A stretch of 64,000 nt of DNA from JAIXWP01 sp965247015. Its GTDB lineage: Bacteria; Bacteroidota; Bacteroidia; Flavobacteriales_D; Sanyastnellaceae. The DNA is taken from assembly GCA_965247015.1 (NCBI GenBank), contig CBDFGG010000004.1:496001-560000 (forward strand). Direction: 5' to 3'. Position numbers and translations under genes: made by a program. The notes beneath the pieces were generated by a model. The model was not told the origin of the DNA, ran no database searches, and saw only the letters and a program-made list of their open reading frames with translations. This document shows positions 8,013-16,179 of the stretch, piece by piece; position 1 is the first letter of the stretch, and every line of letters starts with the position of its first letter.

Positions 8013-9542
8013 TTATTTAAAGCTCAGTTTTAATCGTTCCAAAACATCAAACGAACTCACCGCAAACGATAAGCCTTCGAGTGAGTATCCCGTGTATTTT
8101 TCGTTAATAACACCAATCAATTGGCCTCTATTATTGATCAATGGGCTACCATTATCACCACGACTTACCTTCACATCTGTCTGAATATAATTAAGTCCAT
8201 TTTGAATATGCTCTCCACTGACAATACCCGACGTGAGTGATTGTGATAAAGATTTATTCACAGGTGAACCAACCGAGAAAACATCATCTCCAACTTTAAA
8301 AGACCTATTCTTGGAAATAGGCAAAGATGCATTTCCAAGAGTATCAATTTTCAGTAGCGTGATATTCGAAAGTGCATCTTTGCGAATCACTTTTGCTTTC
8401 TTCATTTTACCATCAGAAAATTGAACATCCACTTCTTGTTTATCTTCAATCACGCGGTAGCTAGCTAGTGCGTATCCATCAGGTGAAATCATGCATCCAC
8501 TGCCATGGTAGTTTTCATCCACAATAGTAATTTGAGCATTCACCATTTCTTGAAAATCAGGTTCTGCAATTAGAGGCTTGGGCATTTCTATCTGCTCCCA
8601 TTTAGCTGTTTCATTATTCAGCAAGTTGCTCATTTTACCAAACGCAGCTTTAAACTCATCACTGTCAAGTACCTTTAAGAGTGCGTCTAACAGAGCATCA
8701 CGCAATGCTTCTTCATAATTTTCATCATACATGCTACTAAAAATCTGAGAAGAACCCTTTGCTGAAATAGGAATTCTTCTTTCACCATAGTGATCACATA
8801 AATAAAACTCCACTTGTAAATCAGCGCTTACACCGCGGTACTTCAATACATCCAAATAGCCACCTTTAATTTCGACATCAAGCTGCACTGTATTCTCATA
8901 ATCCGTAATTAAAGTTGCTTGAGACTTTTGATATCCCATGGTGTAGAGACGTTCATCCATCCATTCAATGATATCATAAGACTTGACAAAAGCTTGTGAT
9001 GGAGACACATTATTTCTTGCTCTTTTATACCAAGACTTTGCAGAATTATGCGTTCTAATGCTCAAACCATCAAACACCAATGAATCGAGATTAACGTGTG
9101 GCATCACATAGATACCTTCTTTTTCATTGGTGGGTAATTTTTCTAACCTATCAATATTCAGTTTTCTCTTGTGTCTTTTTAGTCCAAATGCCGCATCCAG
9201 TGCAGTATAAGCCGCACCCTGGATCAAGATCGATGGATCTTCTGTTGCCACACCCATCATGGCCCAAAAACCTGCTGTGAGCACAACCCCAAAATCAAGT
9301 GTTTTTGGTTTGAGCAATTCACTCTTTGGGCGATAACCTGAGCGATATGCACTCACGATAATCGGACGATGCTTTCTGATGATTGTTGAACCATCCTCTT
9401 GTACAGGCACCCCATTGATTGTTACAAAAGTCCTTTCATCCTTGGGAAGGGCTTTTACCGTTTGAGTACTAAACAGCGTAGCGCAACCCGAAAGAGAAAA
9501 AACAGCTACTACCCAAATGATTTTTATAAATAAATTTTTCAT
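8013..9542 (-). CDS. Lipoprotein pseudoprotease: S1C-like trypsin fold with all three catalytic residues lost
   Basis: The N-terminus is a lipoprotein signal with lipobox LSGC (Cys20). Residues 36-75 look like a PEGA-type beta domain (VTINGVPV ... SAYRSGY), followed by a short hydrophobic pair of segments (84-120). Residues about 140-310 resemble the N-terminal domain of both neighbours. The trypsin-like domain spans about 335-509 and aligns without gaps around the active site of its neighbours. His is Arg363 (ASYRVIE), Asp is Asn393 (LSNITLLKID) and the nucleophile Ser is Asn464 (GDNGSP). The frame is intact over 509 codons, so this is a maintained non-catalytic protein rather than a decaying gene. 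It probably binds or regulates something at the outer membrane, perhaps its active paralogues (inference). Confidence 0.85.
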   Translation of the reverse strand: MKNLFIKIIWVVAVFSLSGCATLFSTQTVKALPKDERTFVTINGVPVQEDGSTIIRKHRPIIVSAYRSGYRPKSELLKPKTLDFGVVLTAGFWAMMGVATEDPSILIQGAAYTALDAAFGLKRHKRKLNIDRLEKLPTNEKEGIYVMPHVNLDSLVFDGLSIRTHNSAKSWYKRARNNVSPSQAFVKSYDIIEWMDERLYTMGYQKSQATLITDYENTVQLDVEIKGGYLDVLKYRGVSADLQVEFYLCDHYGERRIPISAKGSSQIFSSMYDENYEEALRDALLDALLKVLDSDEFKAAFGKMSNLLNNETAKWEQIEMPKPLIAEPDFQEMVNAQITIVDENYHGSGCMISPDGYALASYRVIEDKQEVDVQFSDGKMKKAKVIRKDALSNITLLKIDTLGNASLPISKNRSFKVGDDVFSVGSPVNKSLSQSLTSGIVSGEHIQNGLNYIQTDVKVSRGDNGSPLINNRGQLIGVINEKYTGYSLEGLSFAVSSFDVLERLKLSFK

Positions 9543-9560
9543 TCTCTATTTTCAATTTTA

Positions 9561-11015
9561 TCAGTATTCAAGTCTAAGTCTTTCATAGATATAATGCGCG
9601 GGAATGGCAAAACCTACACCTTCTACAACGCTTCCTGACGCTTTAGAAGAAACAATTCCTATTAATTCTCCCTTATCATTGAAGAGGGCACCTCCACTAT
9701 TTCCTGGGTTGATATGCGCGTCTGTTTGAATAAGGTTTTTTCCGTTTGCGTCTCTGTATCCACTTATGATCCCCTTCGTCACTGTCTGACCTAATGAAGG
9801 ATCCGCTGGAGTCCCAATTACGGTTACTTTGTCTCCTAAACTACTTGTCTTTAATGTGAGAGGTTGTACAGCACAAAAAGCTGAATTACTTTCAATTTTT
9901 AAAAGCGCCAAATCATAAACAAAATCAGACCGAATCAATTTTGCGTCATACTTCTCTCCATTGTTTAATAATACTTCGATAGAATCCTTTCCAGAACCCG
10001 CTACATGATGATTTGTGATTACATAGCCATCCGATGAAACCATACATCCAGAACCATGACCATCCTTTGTTTTGATAGTCACTATGCTCGAACTCAGATT
10101 TTCTGCTGACATTCCAAGAGGCTTTGCTTTTTGAAGCTTAAGTATCGGCTGGGATAGTATTGCTTCTTGAGTTACCTTTCGCTCAGTTACTATTTTTTGT
10201 AAAAGATCAGAAGTCGTTAATTCGAATGTAACATCCTCTATTACTTCAGACCAGATATCCATCCCATATTCACCATGCACAAGGCTGAGTGCATAGCTTT
10301 CACTAGCAGAAACCCATGCCAATCTCCCCGCATTTACCGGATTACACTTGATATTAAAATCATAGGTTCCCAGTTCCGTACCATAGGCATCTTTTACAAC
10401 TATTTTTCCTTTTACAACACAATGCCCAATACCAGTCTTGTAAATAGCTCTCATTTCAAAATCATTGAACTCCATATCAAAAATCAATGACTTTGAATCG
10501 TCTCTAAAAAATGTTTCTGATGTGTCGGCAAGGCTTGATAATTTCAAAAATTGCCATAATGACTCTTGTAGTCGATCACTATAAAAATCAAGGTCATATT
10601 CATTTTTAACTTCCGGAAGCTCTTTTTTCTTTTTTCTATAAGAAGCATCATCAGTATGAAATGAAAATGTAAATGCACCAGCTAAAATATTTACACGACA
10701 CTCACCAGGGCGGATAGAGTACCCAAGATCTTCAGTGGTCACCAAACGCTTCAAACTAGGTAACTTCTTCAATTTTTTAAAATGACCGTTTTCTACATTG
10801 GCATCTATTGCTTGCTTCTTATATCCAGGTGCCTCGATCACTAATAGATTAGCCAAATCGATCTTTTTATCAATTGGATTACCGAGGCTATATCCATACA
10901 TGGTTTTCACAGTAGCACCCGGAGTGTCTGTCCTTGCTCCCTTTTGCCCAAGACCGTTGATAGTAACGGAGCATACTAACATTGATAGAATTATTTCTTT
11001 CAGTTTTCTAAGCAT
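9561..11015 (-). CDS. HtrA-like S1C serine protease, paralogue 1 of the trio (intact triad)
   Basis: First gene of the three-gene S1C operon. An N-terminal signal segment (about 1-23) is followed by a PEGA-like stretch with VIEAPGYKK (59-67) and an unidentified domain (about 135-270) shared with the two downstream proteins, for example DTSETFF here and DTSDRFF in paralogue 3. The trypsin-like domain spans about 305-484 with His337 (TNHHVAG), Asp368 (YDLALL) and Ser440 (GNSGGA) all present. No PDZ domain follows the protease domain, unlike DegP/DegS. The next gene starts 18 bases downstream. The gene is divergent from folE across a gap of 118 bases that must hold the operon's promoter; no clear -7 box was found there. 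Confidence 0.88.
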   Translation of the reverse strand: MLRKLKEIILSMLVCSVTINGLGQKGARTDTPGATVKTMYGYSLGNPIDKKIDLANLLVIEAPGYKKQAIDANVENGHFKKLKKLPSLKRLVTTEDLGYSIRPGECRVNILAGAFTFSFHTDDASYRKKKKELPEVKNEYDLDFYSDRLQESLWQFLKLSSLADTSETFFRDDSKSLIFDMEFNDFEMRAIYKTGIGHCVVKGKIVVKDAYGTELGTYDFNIKCNPVNAGRLAWVSASESYALSLVHGEYGMDIWSEVIEDVTFELTTSDLLQKIVTERKVTQEAILSQPILKLQKAKPLGMSAENLSSSIVTIKTKDGHGSGCMVSSDGYVITNHHVAGSGKDSIEVLLNNGEKYDAKLIRSDFVYDLALLKIESNSAFCAVQPLTLKTSSLGDKVTVIGTPADPSLGQTVTKGIISGYRDANGKNLIQTDAHINPGNSGGALFNDKGELIGIVSSKASGSVVEGVGFAIPAHYIYERLRLEY

Positions 11016-11133
11016 GTAAAATTTATTTAAGGGCTGAATATAACTTCATCTACATTAATCCTCCAAGTTTCGAGAACATTTAACAACTGACGATGTTATT
11101 TCTATCTATTCGTACTATCGAATTACCAAACGA

Positions 11134-11805
11134 ATGTCTGTACATGCTGAATCCCTGCTCATTAAGATCGACGAGATGGGCGACCAACACGTAATGACGT
11201 CTATTGAAACTCCTTTGAGACGCGATGCTTTCGACATTTCTGACGATCGTAAAATCGCTCTTATCGAAGATAAATTCCGCGACATTATGGAAATTCTAGG
11301 GCTGGATCTCACTGATGATAGCCTTCAAGGCACGCCTCACCGCGTTGCAAAAATGTATGTCAAGGAAATTTTTAGTGGGCTAAATCCTGCTAACAAGCCG
11401 GACATCAAACTTTTTGAAAACAAATATCAGTACAACGAAATGTTGGTGGAGAAGAACATTACTTTCTTCTCAAACTGTGAGCACCACTTTGTGCCAATCA
11501 TAGGACGCGCGCATGTTGCCTACATTTCAAACGGCCAAGTAATAGGCCTTTCTAAACTAAATAGAATCGTGCAGCATTTCGCTAAGCGTCCACAAGTTCA
11601 AGAAAGACTTACCATTCAAATTGCCAATGAATTAAAAGAAATTCTAGGCACTGAAGATGTAGCCGTTTTAATTGATGCTACGCACCTTTGCGTTAGCAGT
11701 CGCGGGGTTCAAGATGTAAACAGCTCAACGGTTACTGCCTCCTATGGAGGAAAGTTTCTAGAAGATGCTACTAAGAATGAATTCCTAAAATACATCGGAC
11801 TGTAA
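11134..11805 (+). CDS. folE: GTP cyclohydrolase I
   Basis: Converts GTP to 7,8-dihydroneopterin triphosphate, the first step of folate and pterin synthesis. The 223-aa protein shows the zinc ligands Cys115 and His118 (SNCEHHFVP) and Cys186 (THLCVSSRG), the QERLT block (156-160) and the GTPHRVAKM motif (66-74). The length matches FolE type I. The stop codon is followed after one base by the ATG of a short-chain dehydrogenase, so the two are translationally coupled and may act in the same pterin pathway. Confidence 0.97.
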   Translation: MSVHAESLLIKIDEMGDQHVMTSIETPLRRDAFDISDDRKIALIEDKFRDIMEILGLDLTDDSLQGTPHRVAKMYVKEIFSGLNPANKPDIKLFENKYQYNEMLVEKNITFFSNCEHHFVPIIGRAHVAYISNGQVIGLSKLNRIVQHFAKRPQVQERLTIQIANELKEILGTEDVAVLIDATHLCVSSRGVQDVNSSTVTASYGGKFLEDATKNEFLKYIGL

Positions 11806-11806
11806 T

Positions 11807-12496
11807 ATGGCAAATTATTTAGTGATTGGTGGTTCCTCTGGAACTGGTTTTGCCACTGCCGAATTGTTAAAAGGAGAAGGCCATAGCGTGGTGGTTTCGA
11901 CAAGAAAAGAAGAAGCTGTTGATGGATATGAAACCATCCAATGGAATGCAGAAGCAACAACTCCCTTGGTTCTTCCTTTCGAGTCCTTAGATGGTATTGT
12001 CTATTGTCCTGGAACGATTCAATTAAAACCTTTCCATCGTTTTTCAGAGACTGATTTTATTCAAGATTTTCAAATTAATGCGCTCGGTGCTGCGAAAGTT
12101 TTGCAAGAATGCTTGCCTCTCCTAAAGAAGGGTAATCAACCTTCTGTGGTATTATTTAGCACCGTGGCAGTTCAAGCCGGAATGGCGTTTCACTCAAGCA
12201 TTAGTATGGCCAAAGGGGCTATTGAAGGATTAACAAGAAGTCTTGCAGCAGAATGGGCTCCAACGATTCGCGTGAATGCAATAGCGCCTTCATTAACGAA
12301 TACCCCCCTTGCTGAAAAATTACTCAGCACGCCTGAGAAAATGGAAGCTTCCAATAAAAGGCATCCTCTTCAAAGAGTAGGGACGTCTGATGACCTCGCT
12401 CAGATGACGGCATTTCTTCTCTCAACGAAAAGCAGTTGGATCACTGGACAAATTCTCCATGTAGATGGAGGGATGTCATCCATCAAATCAATATAG
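11807..12496 (+). CDS. Atypical short-chain dehydrogenase/reductase coupled to folE
   Basis: Rossmann-fold SDR of 229 aa. The cofactor loop GGSSGTG is at 8-14, Ser118 sits at the usual catalytic Ser position (LFSTVA), and the C-terminal QILHVDGG motif is present. The YxxxK active-site motif is altered: Lys136 is kept, but the Tyr position is Ile132 (SSISMAKGA). The gene begins one base after the folE stop codon (TAATATG), which suggests a role in pterin reduction or salvage, by analogy with FolM-type SDRs; this is inference. Without the Tyr the protein may use another proton donor or may not be a reductase. A bidirectional terminator follows. Confidence 0.85.
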   Translation: MANYLVIGGSSGTGFATAELLKGEGHSVVVSTRKEEAVDGYETIQWNAEATTPLVLPFESLDGIVYCPGTIQLKPFHRFSETDFIQDFQINALGAAKVLQECLPLLKKGNQPSVVLFSTVAVQAGMAFHSSISMAKGAIEGLTRSLAAEWAPTIRVNAIAPSLTNTPLAEKLLSTPEKMEASNKRHPLQRVGTSDDLAQMTAFLLSTKSSWITGQILHVDGGMSSIKSI

Positions 12497-12501
12497 AAAT
12501 T

Positions 12502-12531
12502 AAAAAAGCCACTCCGAAGAGTGGCTTTTTT
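12502..12531. terminator. Bidirectional terminator between the SDR and DUF2892 genes
   Basis: AAAAAAGCCACTC and GAGTGGCTTTTTT flank a CGAA tetraloop. T-runs exist on both strands, so it can serve the SDR gene (plus) and the convergent DUF2892 gene (minus). Confidence 0.9.
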
Positions 12532-12586
12532 GTTTTTTGCAACACAGAATCCCTTATGTATTGCACTCACTAAACCTCATATAACA

Positions 12587-12790
12587 CTATTTCTTCTTAC
12601 AAGTATTAATTCCAAAAAGAGGATACAGCGGACAAAAACTCACCAGTGATGTCAAAACGAACACCGCGGCTAATGCCAAAAGAATATATGAAAACGGCGC
12701 GGTTACGACGTTCATAAAGAATAATACTACAAAAACAAGCGCTAGAACTATTCTAACAATCTTGTCGGTGGATCCCATATTCGCTTTCAT
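12587..12790 (-). CDS. DUF2892 small inner-membrane protein
   Basis: A 67-aa protein with two hydrophobic segments (about 10-28 and 32-50) and the DUF2892 signature: N-terminal MGSTDKIVRI and a C-terminal CPLYPLFGINTCKKK with two cysteines. Members of the family occur alone or joined to rhodanese domains (for example YgaP of E. coli) and are linked to sulfur handling, but no precise function is established. It lies alone between a terminator and a divergent gene. Rhodanese genes are present at the far right of the window but not next to it. Confidence 0.85.
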   Translation of the reverse strand: MKANMGSTDKIVRIVLALVFVVLFFMNVVTAPFSYILLALAAVFVLTSLVSFCPLYPLFGINTCKKK

Positions 12791-12963
12791 AATAATTTGG
12801 TTTTAAGATTTAATTCAATTGGTTTGATGGAGCAAAATTGAATGATCTCTAAGCTTCAAACAGTGACCTACGTCACTCAATGTCATGATCTTAAATAAAT
12901 GAACTCCCCCATTTGCTGCATTATTGGAAGGGATGTCGTTTATTTGCGGCATAATTCGTTTCA

Positions 12964-13731
12964 ATGGCACTAATAGAAGAATTTGACAAATCAGGTAATT
13001 GGCTCTTCCGTTGGAGAAGTTATTTACCGCTCGCTCTTTACCTACTAGCTGCGCTAGTGATCGTTTTCGAACAAGATACAGATATGCCAACGTATGAGTT
13101 CAACTGGGCTGTGGCATGCTTGATCGTTTCACTTTTCGGACAAATCATCCGTGCCATCACTGTTGGATTTACACCAAAAGGAACCTCAGGTAGAAATACC
13201 AAAGAAGGACAAGTTGCGGAAACTCTTAATACAAAAGGTATTTATTCTACAGTAAGACACCCCCTCTATTTGGGCAACTACTTCATGTGGCTTGGAATCA
13301 TTATTTATGTAGGAAATTGGTGGTTTACTATTACCTGCACTCTCCTGTTCTGGCTTTACTATGAGCGTATCATGTTTGCAGAAGAATTTTTCCTTCGCGG
13401 TAAGTTTGGAAAAACATATCTCGATTGGGCAGCTAAAACGCCTTCATTCTTTCCAAGATTTACCAATTGGGAAAGTGCGGGTTGGAACTTTAGCATCAAG
13501 AATGTCTTGAAAAGAGAATACAATGGATTCTTTGCGATCTTTATATCATTCGCTCTATTAGATGTGCTTAAAACATTCACACACTATGGCTACACGAGAT
13601 GGCAAGAACTTGTATCGCCATTTTGGTGGTATGCCCTCGCAATTTCGTTTGTGATTTTCATCGTACTCAGATCTCTGAAAAAATACACTCGTGTCCTTGA
13701 TGTAAAAGGACGTGAGTTCGTCGAGGCCTGA
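12964..13731 (+). CDS. Isoprenylcysteine/phospholipid methyltransferase-type membrane protein
   Basis: A 255-aa polytopic membrane protein with about six hydrophobic segments. The ICMT/PEMT signature is clear: GIYSTVRHPLYLGNYFMWLG (92-111) with the RHP at 98-100, then an EE...FGKTYLDW block (140-155), both of which build the SAM site in this family. Bacterial members methylate lipids or small molecules; a lipid A phosphate methyltransferase of Leptospira (LmtA) belongs to the same fold. The substrate here is unknown. The gene stands alone, followed by its own terminator. Confidence 0.8.
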   Translation: MALIEEFDKSGNWLFRWRSYLPLALYLLAALVIVFEQDTDMPTYEFNWAVACLIVSLFGQIIRAITVGFTPKGTSGRNTKEGQVAETLNTKGIYSTVRHPLYLGNYFMWLGIIIYVGNWWFTITCTLLFWLYYERIMFAEEFFLRGKFGKTYLDWAAKTPSFFPRFTNWESAGWNFSIKNVLKREYNGFFAIFISFALLDVLKTFTHYGYTRWQELVSPFWWYALAISFVIFIVLRSLKKYTRVLDVKGREFVEA

Positions 13732-13749
13732 TGGCCCATCTACATATTG

Positions 13750-13776
13750 AAAAAGGCCCCTTTTGGGGCTTTTTTT
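13750..13776 (+). terminator. Terminator after the ICMT-like gene
   Basis: GCCCC / GGGGC stem with a TTTT loop, extended by A- and T-runs and followed by seven T residues, 19 bases past the stop codon. Confidence 0.85.
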
Positions 13777-13945
13777 ATTGACAAAATTGGATATCTATAC
13801 ATATCCACTACACAAAATTACAGTAATTAAACCCATCAATATATTGATTTACAATGTTCTAAAAAATAAAAACATGCACAAACGGAGTGTAATTCTGAAA
13901 ATTGTTCTTTGAGGGTAAATGGTAGGGTTTAATGTGGCTTTTAAG

Positions 13946-13953
13946 TATATTTG
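13946..13953 (+). promoter_or_regulatory. Candidate -7 box of the M43 protease gene (TATATTTG)
   Basis: TATATTTG fits TAnnTTTG and lies 24 bases before the ATG at 13978. The rest of the 247-base gap (13732-13977) is AT-rich and holds the preceding terminator; no other feature is visible. Confidence 0.5.
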
Positions 13954-13977
13954 AAACCCTAAAACGTAGCCTGTAAT

Positions 13978-16107
13978 ATGAAAAAGATTTTTACTTTCTT
14001 ATTCGCACTTGCACTTTCTTCTGTTGGCTTTGCTCAGCGTGAGCATAATTGTGGTACGGACCACAAGCACGCGATTCTTCGCCAACAAGACCCAGAATTT
14101 CAGCAACGTGCTGAGGACTATAATCGTCAAATCAAAGAAATTATCGCTGCTCGCAAAGCTGAAGGTAATCGCGACGAAACAGTCTATATCATTCCAATCG
14201 TGTTTCACATCGTGCACAACTTTGGTCCAGAAAACATTTCTGACGAACAGATCTATGATCAAGTGCGCATTCTAAATGAAGACTTCCGTAAACTAAACGA
14301 AGACACTTCAGATATTATCGACATTTTCAAACCAATCGCTGCTGATGCGCGCGTTGAGTTCCGTTTGCCAACGAAAGATTTCGAAGGAAACTGTACCAAC
14401 GGTATCGACCGTATTGCTTCTGTTGAAACCTATGTAGGTGATGATGGAAGTAAGTTGAACGCTTGGCCACGCGATAGATATCTCAACGTTTGGGTTGTTA
14501 CAAGCATGGAAGATGGTGTTGCAGGATATGCATACTACCCTTCTGCTGTTCCAAGCGGTATCTCAGCAATGAGAGATGGTATCATCATCCGTCACCAATA
14601 CATCGGTAGCATCGGAACAGGTTCTCCTGGAAACTCTAGAGCGCTTACTCACGAAATCGGCCACTGGTTGAACCTTCAACACGTTTGGGGTGACAACAAC
14701 AGCCCAGGTCTTAACTGCGGTGATGACGACGTTGAAGACACTCCAGAGTCTATCGGTTGGGACAACTGTAACTTGAACGGTAGCGTTTGTAATGCTGGTG
14801 TAATTGAAAACGTTCAGAACTACATGGAGTATTCATACTGCTCTAACATGTTCTCAGCAGGTCAAGTTGAAAGACTTCGTGCTGCGTTGACAAACCCACT
14901 TGCAGGAAGAAGCACATTGTGGACAGCTGAAAACTTGGCTTTCACAGGTACGGACGGATGGAACAACGCAACTTGCGCACCCCAAGCTGATTTCTACACT
15001 GATAAGCCAGTAGCTTGCATTGGTGAAGACATCACTTTCTTTGATTACAGCTCTGATTCAGATGTACTTTTCTTCGAATGGTATTTTGATGATGGTACTT
15101 CATCTACTGACCCTAACCCAACAAAGTCATTCACAACTTCAGGTTGGCACGCTGTTACTTTGAGTGTTTCAAACTGGTATGGTCTTGATATCACTTATAA
15201 AGAAAGAGCTGTATACGTAATCCCAGAACCTAACGTACTTACAGGATTGGTTACTGAAAATTTCCAAAACCAACAGTTCTTCAACAACAACTACATCAGC
15301 AGAAACTTCGACTTCAACGAATCTGCTTGGACTTGGAACAACACAGTGGGTTATGATGACCAAGCTTGTGCTGCGCTTAATGCATATGATTTCGAATCTG
15401 ATTTCATCGACACTGGAGACAATGACATCGATGAGTTGATTTTCCCAGCAATGGATTTGAGCAACGTTACAGGCGGTGGCCCAACTATTTCTTTCAAGTA
15501 TGCATACGCAACTCAGGCAACTGATCTTGCTGGTGTGACTGATAACTTTATCCTTTACTCAAGCCGCAACTGTGGTCTTACTTGGCAGGCTCGTAACCCA
15601 TCTTCTCCTTCACAAGGATCACCTGCTATTACAGGAGCTAATTTGGTTTCTGCTGGTAACTCTACTACTTCTTTCGTTCCTACTTCTCAGGCTGATTGGA
15701 AGACGATTACTTACAATATCCCTAACACACTTTGGGAACCAAACGTATTGTTCAAAATCGTATTCACAACTGGTGAGTTTGCAAACAACTTGTACATTGA
15801 CAACATCAATATCAATGGAATCGTTGGCGTAGATGAAATCAACGCTGAAGTAGCTGGTTTGAATGTATATCCAAACCCTGCAAACAACTCAACTCAACTT
15901 TCATTCACTCTTAGCACTTCACAAGACGTAACAGTTATTGTGACGGATCTAAGCGGTCGTGTAGTGAGCACAGAATTATTTGCAAACCGCGTAGCTGGTG
16001 GAAACATCATTGACCTTCCACTCGATGCTATCGCAGATGGTATGTACATGGTTTCTATCAAGTCAGAAAATGCAATTGCAACACAACGTTTAGTTGTAAG
16101 AAAATAA
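13978..16107 (+). CDS. Secreted M43-type metalloprotease with PKD domain and T9SS type A sorting domain
   Basis: Exported zinc protease, probably cell-surface or released by T9SS. Signal peptide 1-19 (ending GFA-Q). The catalytic domain has the metzincin motif HEIGHWLNLQH with His225, Glu226, His229 and His235, and a Met-turn YMEYS at 282-286, typical of M43 (cytophagalysin / pappalysin-like) enzymes. A PKD domain (about 340-415) contains FEWYFDDGTSSTDPNPTKSF. A domain of about 200 residues follows, rich in acidic and aromatic residues, perhaps a carbohydrate- or protein-binding jelly roll. The last 75 residues form a type A sorting domain (VYPNPANN ... GMYMVSI ... LVVRK). The 709-aa frame is intact and flanked by its own promoter and terminator. 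Confidence 0.93.
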   Translation: MKKIFTFLFALALSSVGFAQREHNCGTDHKHAILRQQDPEFQQRAEDYNRQIKEIIAARKAEGNRDETVYIIPIVFHIVHNFGPENISDEQIYDQVRILNEDFRKLNEDTSDIIDIFKPIAADARVEFRLPTKDFEGNCTNGIDRIASVETYVGDDGSKLNAWPRDRYLNVWVVTSMEDGVAGYAYYPSAVPSGISAMRDGIIIRHQYIGSIGTGSPGNSRALTHEIGHWLNLQHVWGDNNSPGLNCGDDDVEDTPESIGWDNCNLNGSVCNAGVIENVQNYMEYSYCSNMFSAGQVERLRAALTNPLAGRSTLWTAENLAFTGTDGWNNATCAPQADFYTDKPVACIGEDITFFDYSSDSDVLFFEWYFDDGTSSTDPNPTKSFTTSGWHAVTLSVSNWYGLDITYKERAVYVIPEPNVLTGLVTENFQNQQFFNNNYISRNFDFNESAWTWNNTVGYDDQACAALNAYDFESDFIDTGDNDIDELIFPAMDLSNVTGGGPTISFKYAYATQATDLAGVTDNFILYSSRNCGLTWQARNPSSPSQGSPAITGANLVSAGNSTTSFVPTSQADWKTITYNIPNTLWEPNVLFKIVFTTGEFANNLYIDNININGIVGVDEINAEVAGLNVYPNPANNSTQLSFTLSTSQDVTVIVTDLSGRVVSTELFANRVAGGNIIDLPLDAIADGMYMVSIKSENAIATQRLVVRK

Positions 16108-16129
16108 TCTAAGAGGAAGCTCTTAGGCA

Positions 16130-16163
16130 TAAAAAAAGTCCCGACTACGTCGGGACTTTTTTA
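16130..16163. terminator. Bidirectional terminator between the M43 protease gene and gyrB
   Basis: A stem AAAGTCCCGAC / GTCGGGACTTT with a three-base loop, A-rich on the left and T-rich on the right, between two convergent genes. Confidence 0.9.
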
Positions 16164-16179
16164 TTTCTGTATGTTTTAA

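Noticed and set aside
8013..9542. Calling the middle S1C-like gene a pseudogene
   Set aside because: The frame is full length with an intact lipoprotein signal and conserved fold residues; only the active-site residues are changed. A maintained pseudoprotease fits better.
10275..10490. Plus-strand small frames opposite the S1C trio
   Set aside because: They are short shadows of the protease genes with no recognisable sequence features.
12815..13090. Minus-strand frame of 91 codons upstream of the DUF2892 gene
   Set aside because: It largely overlaps the ICMT-like gene on the other strand, and its residues show no family pattern.
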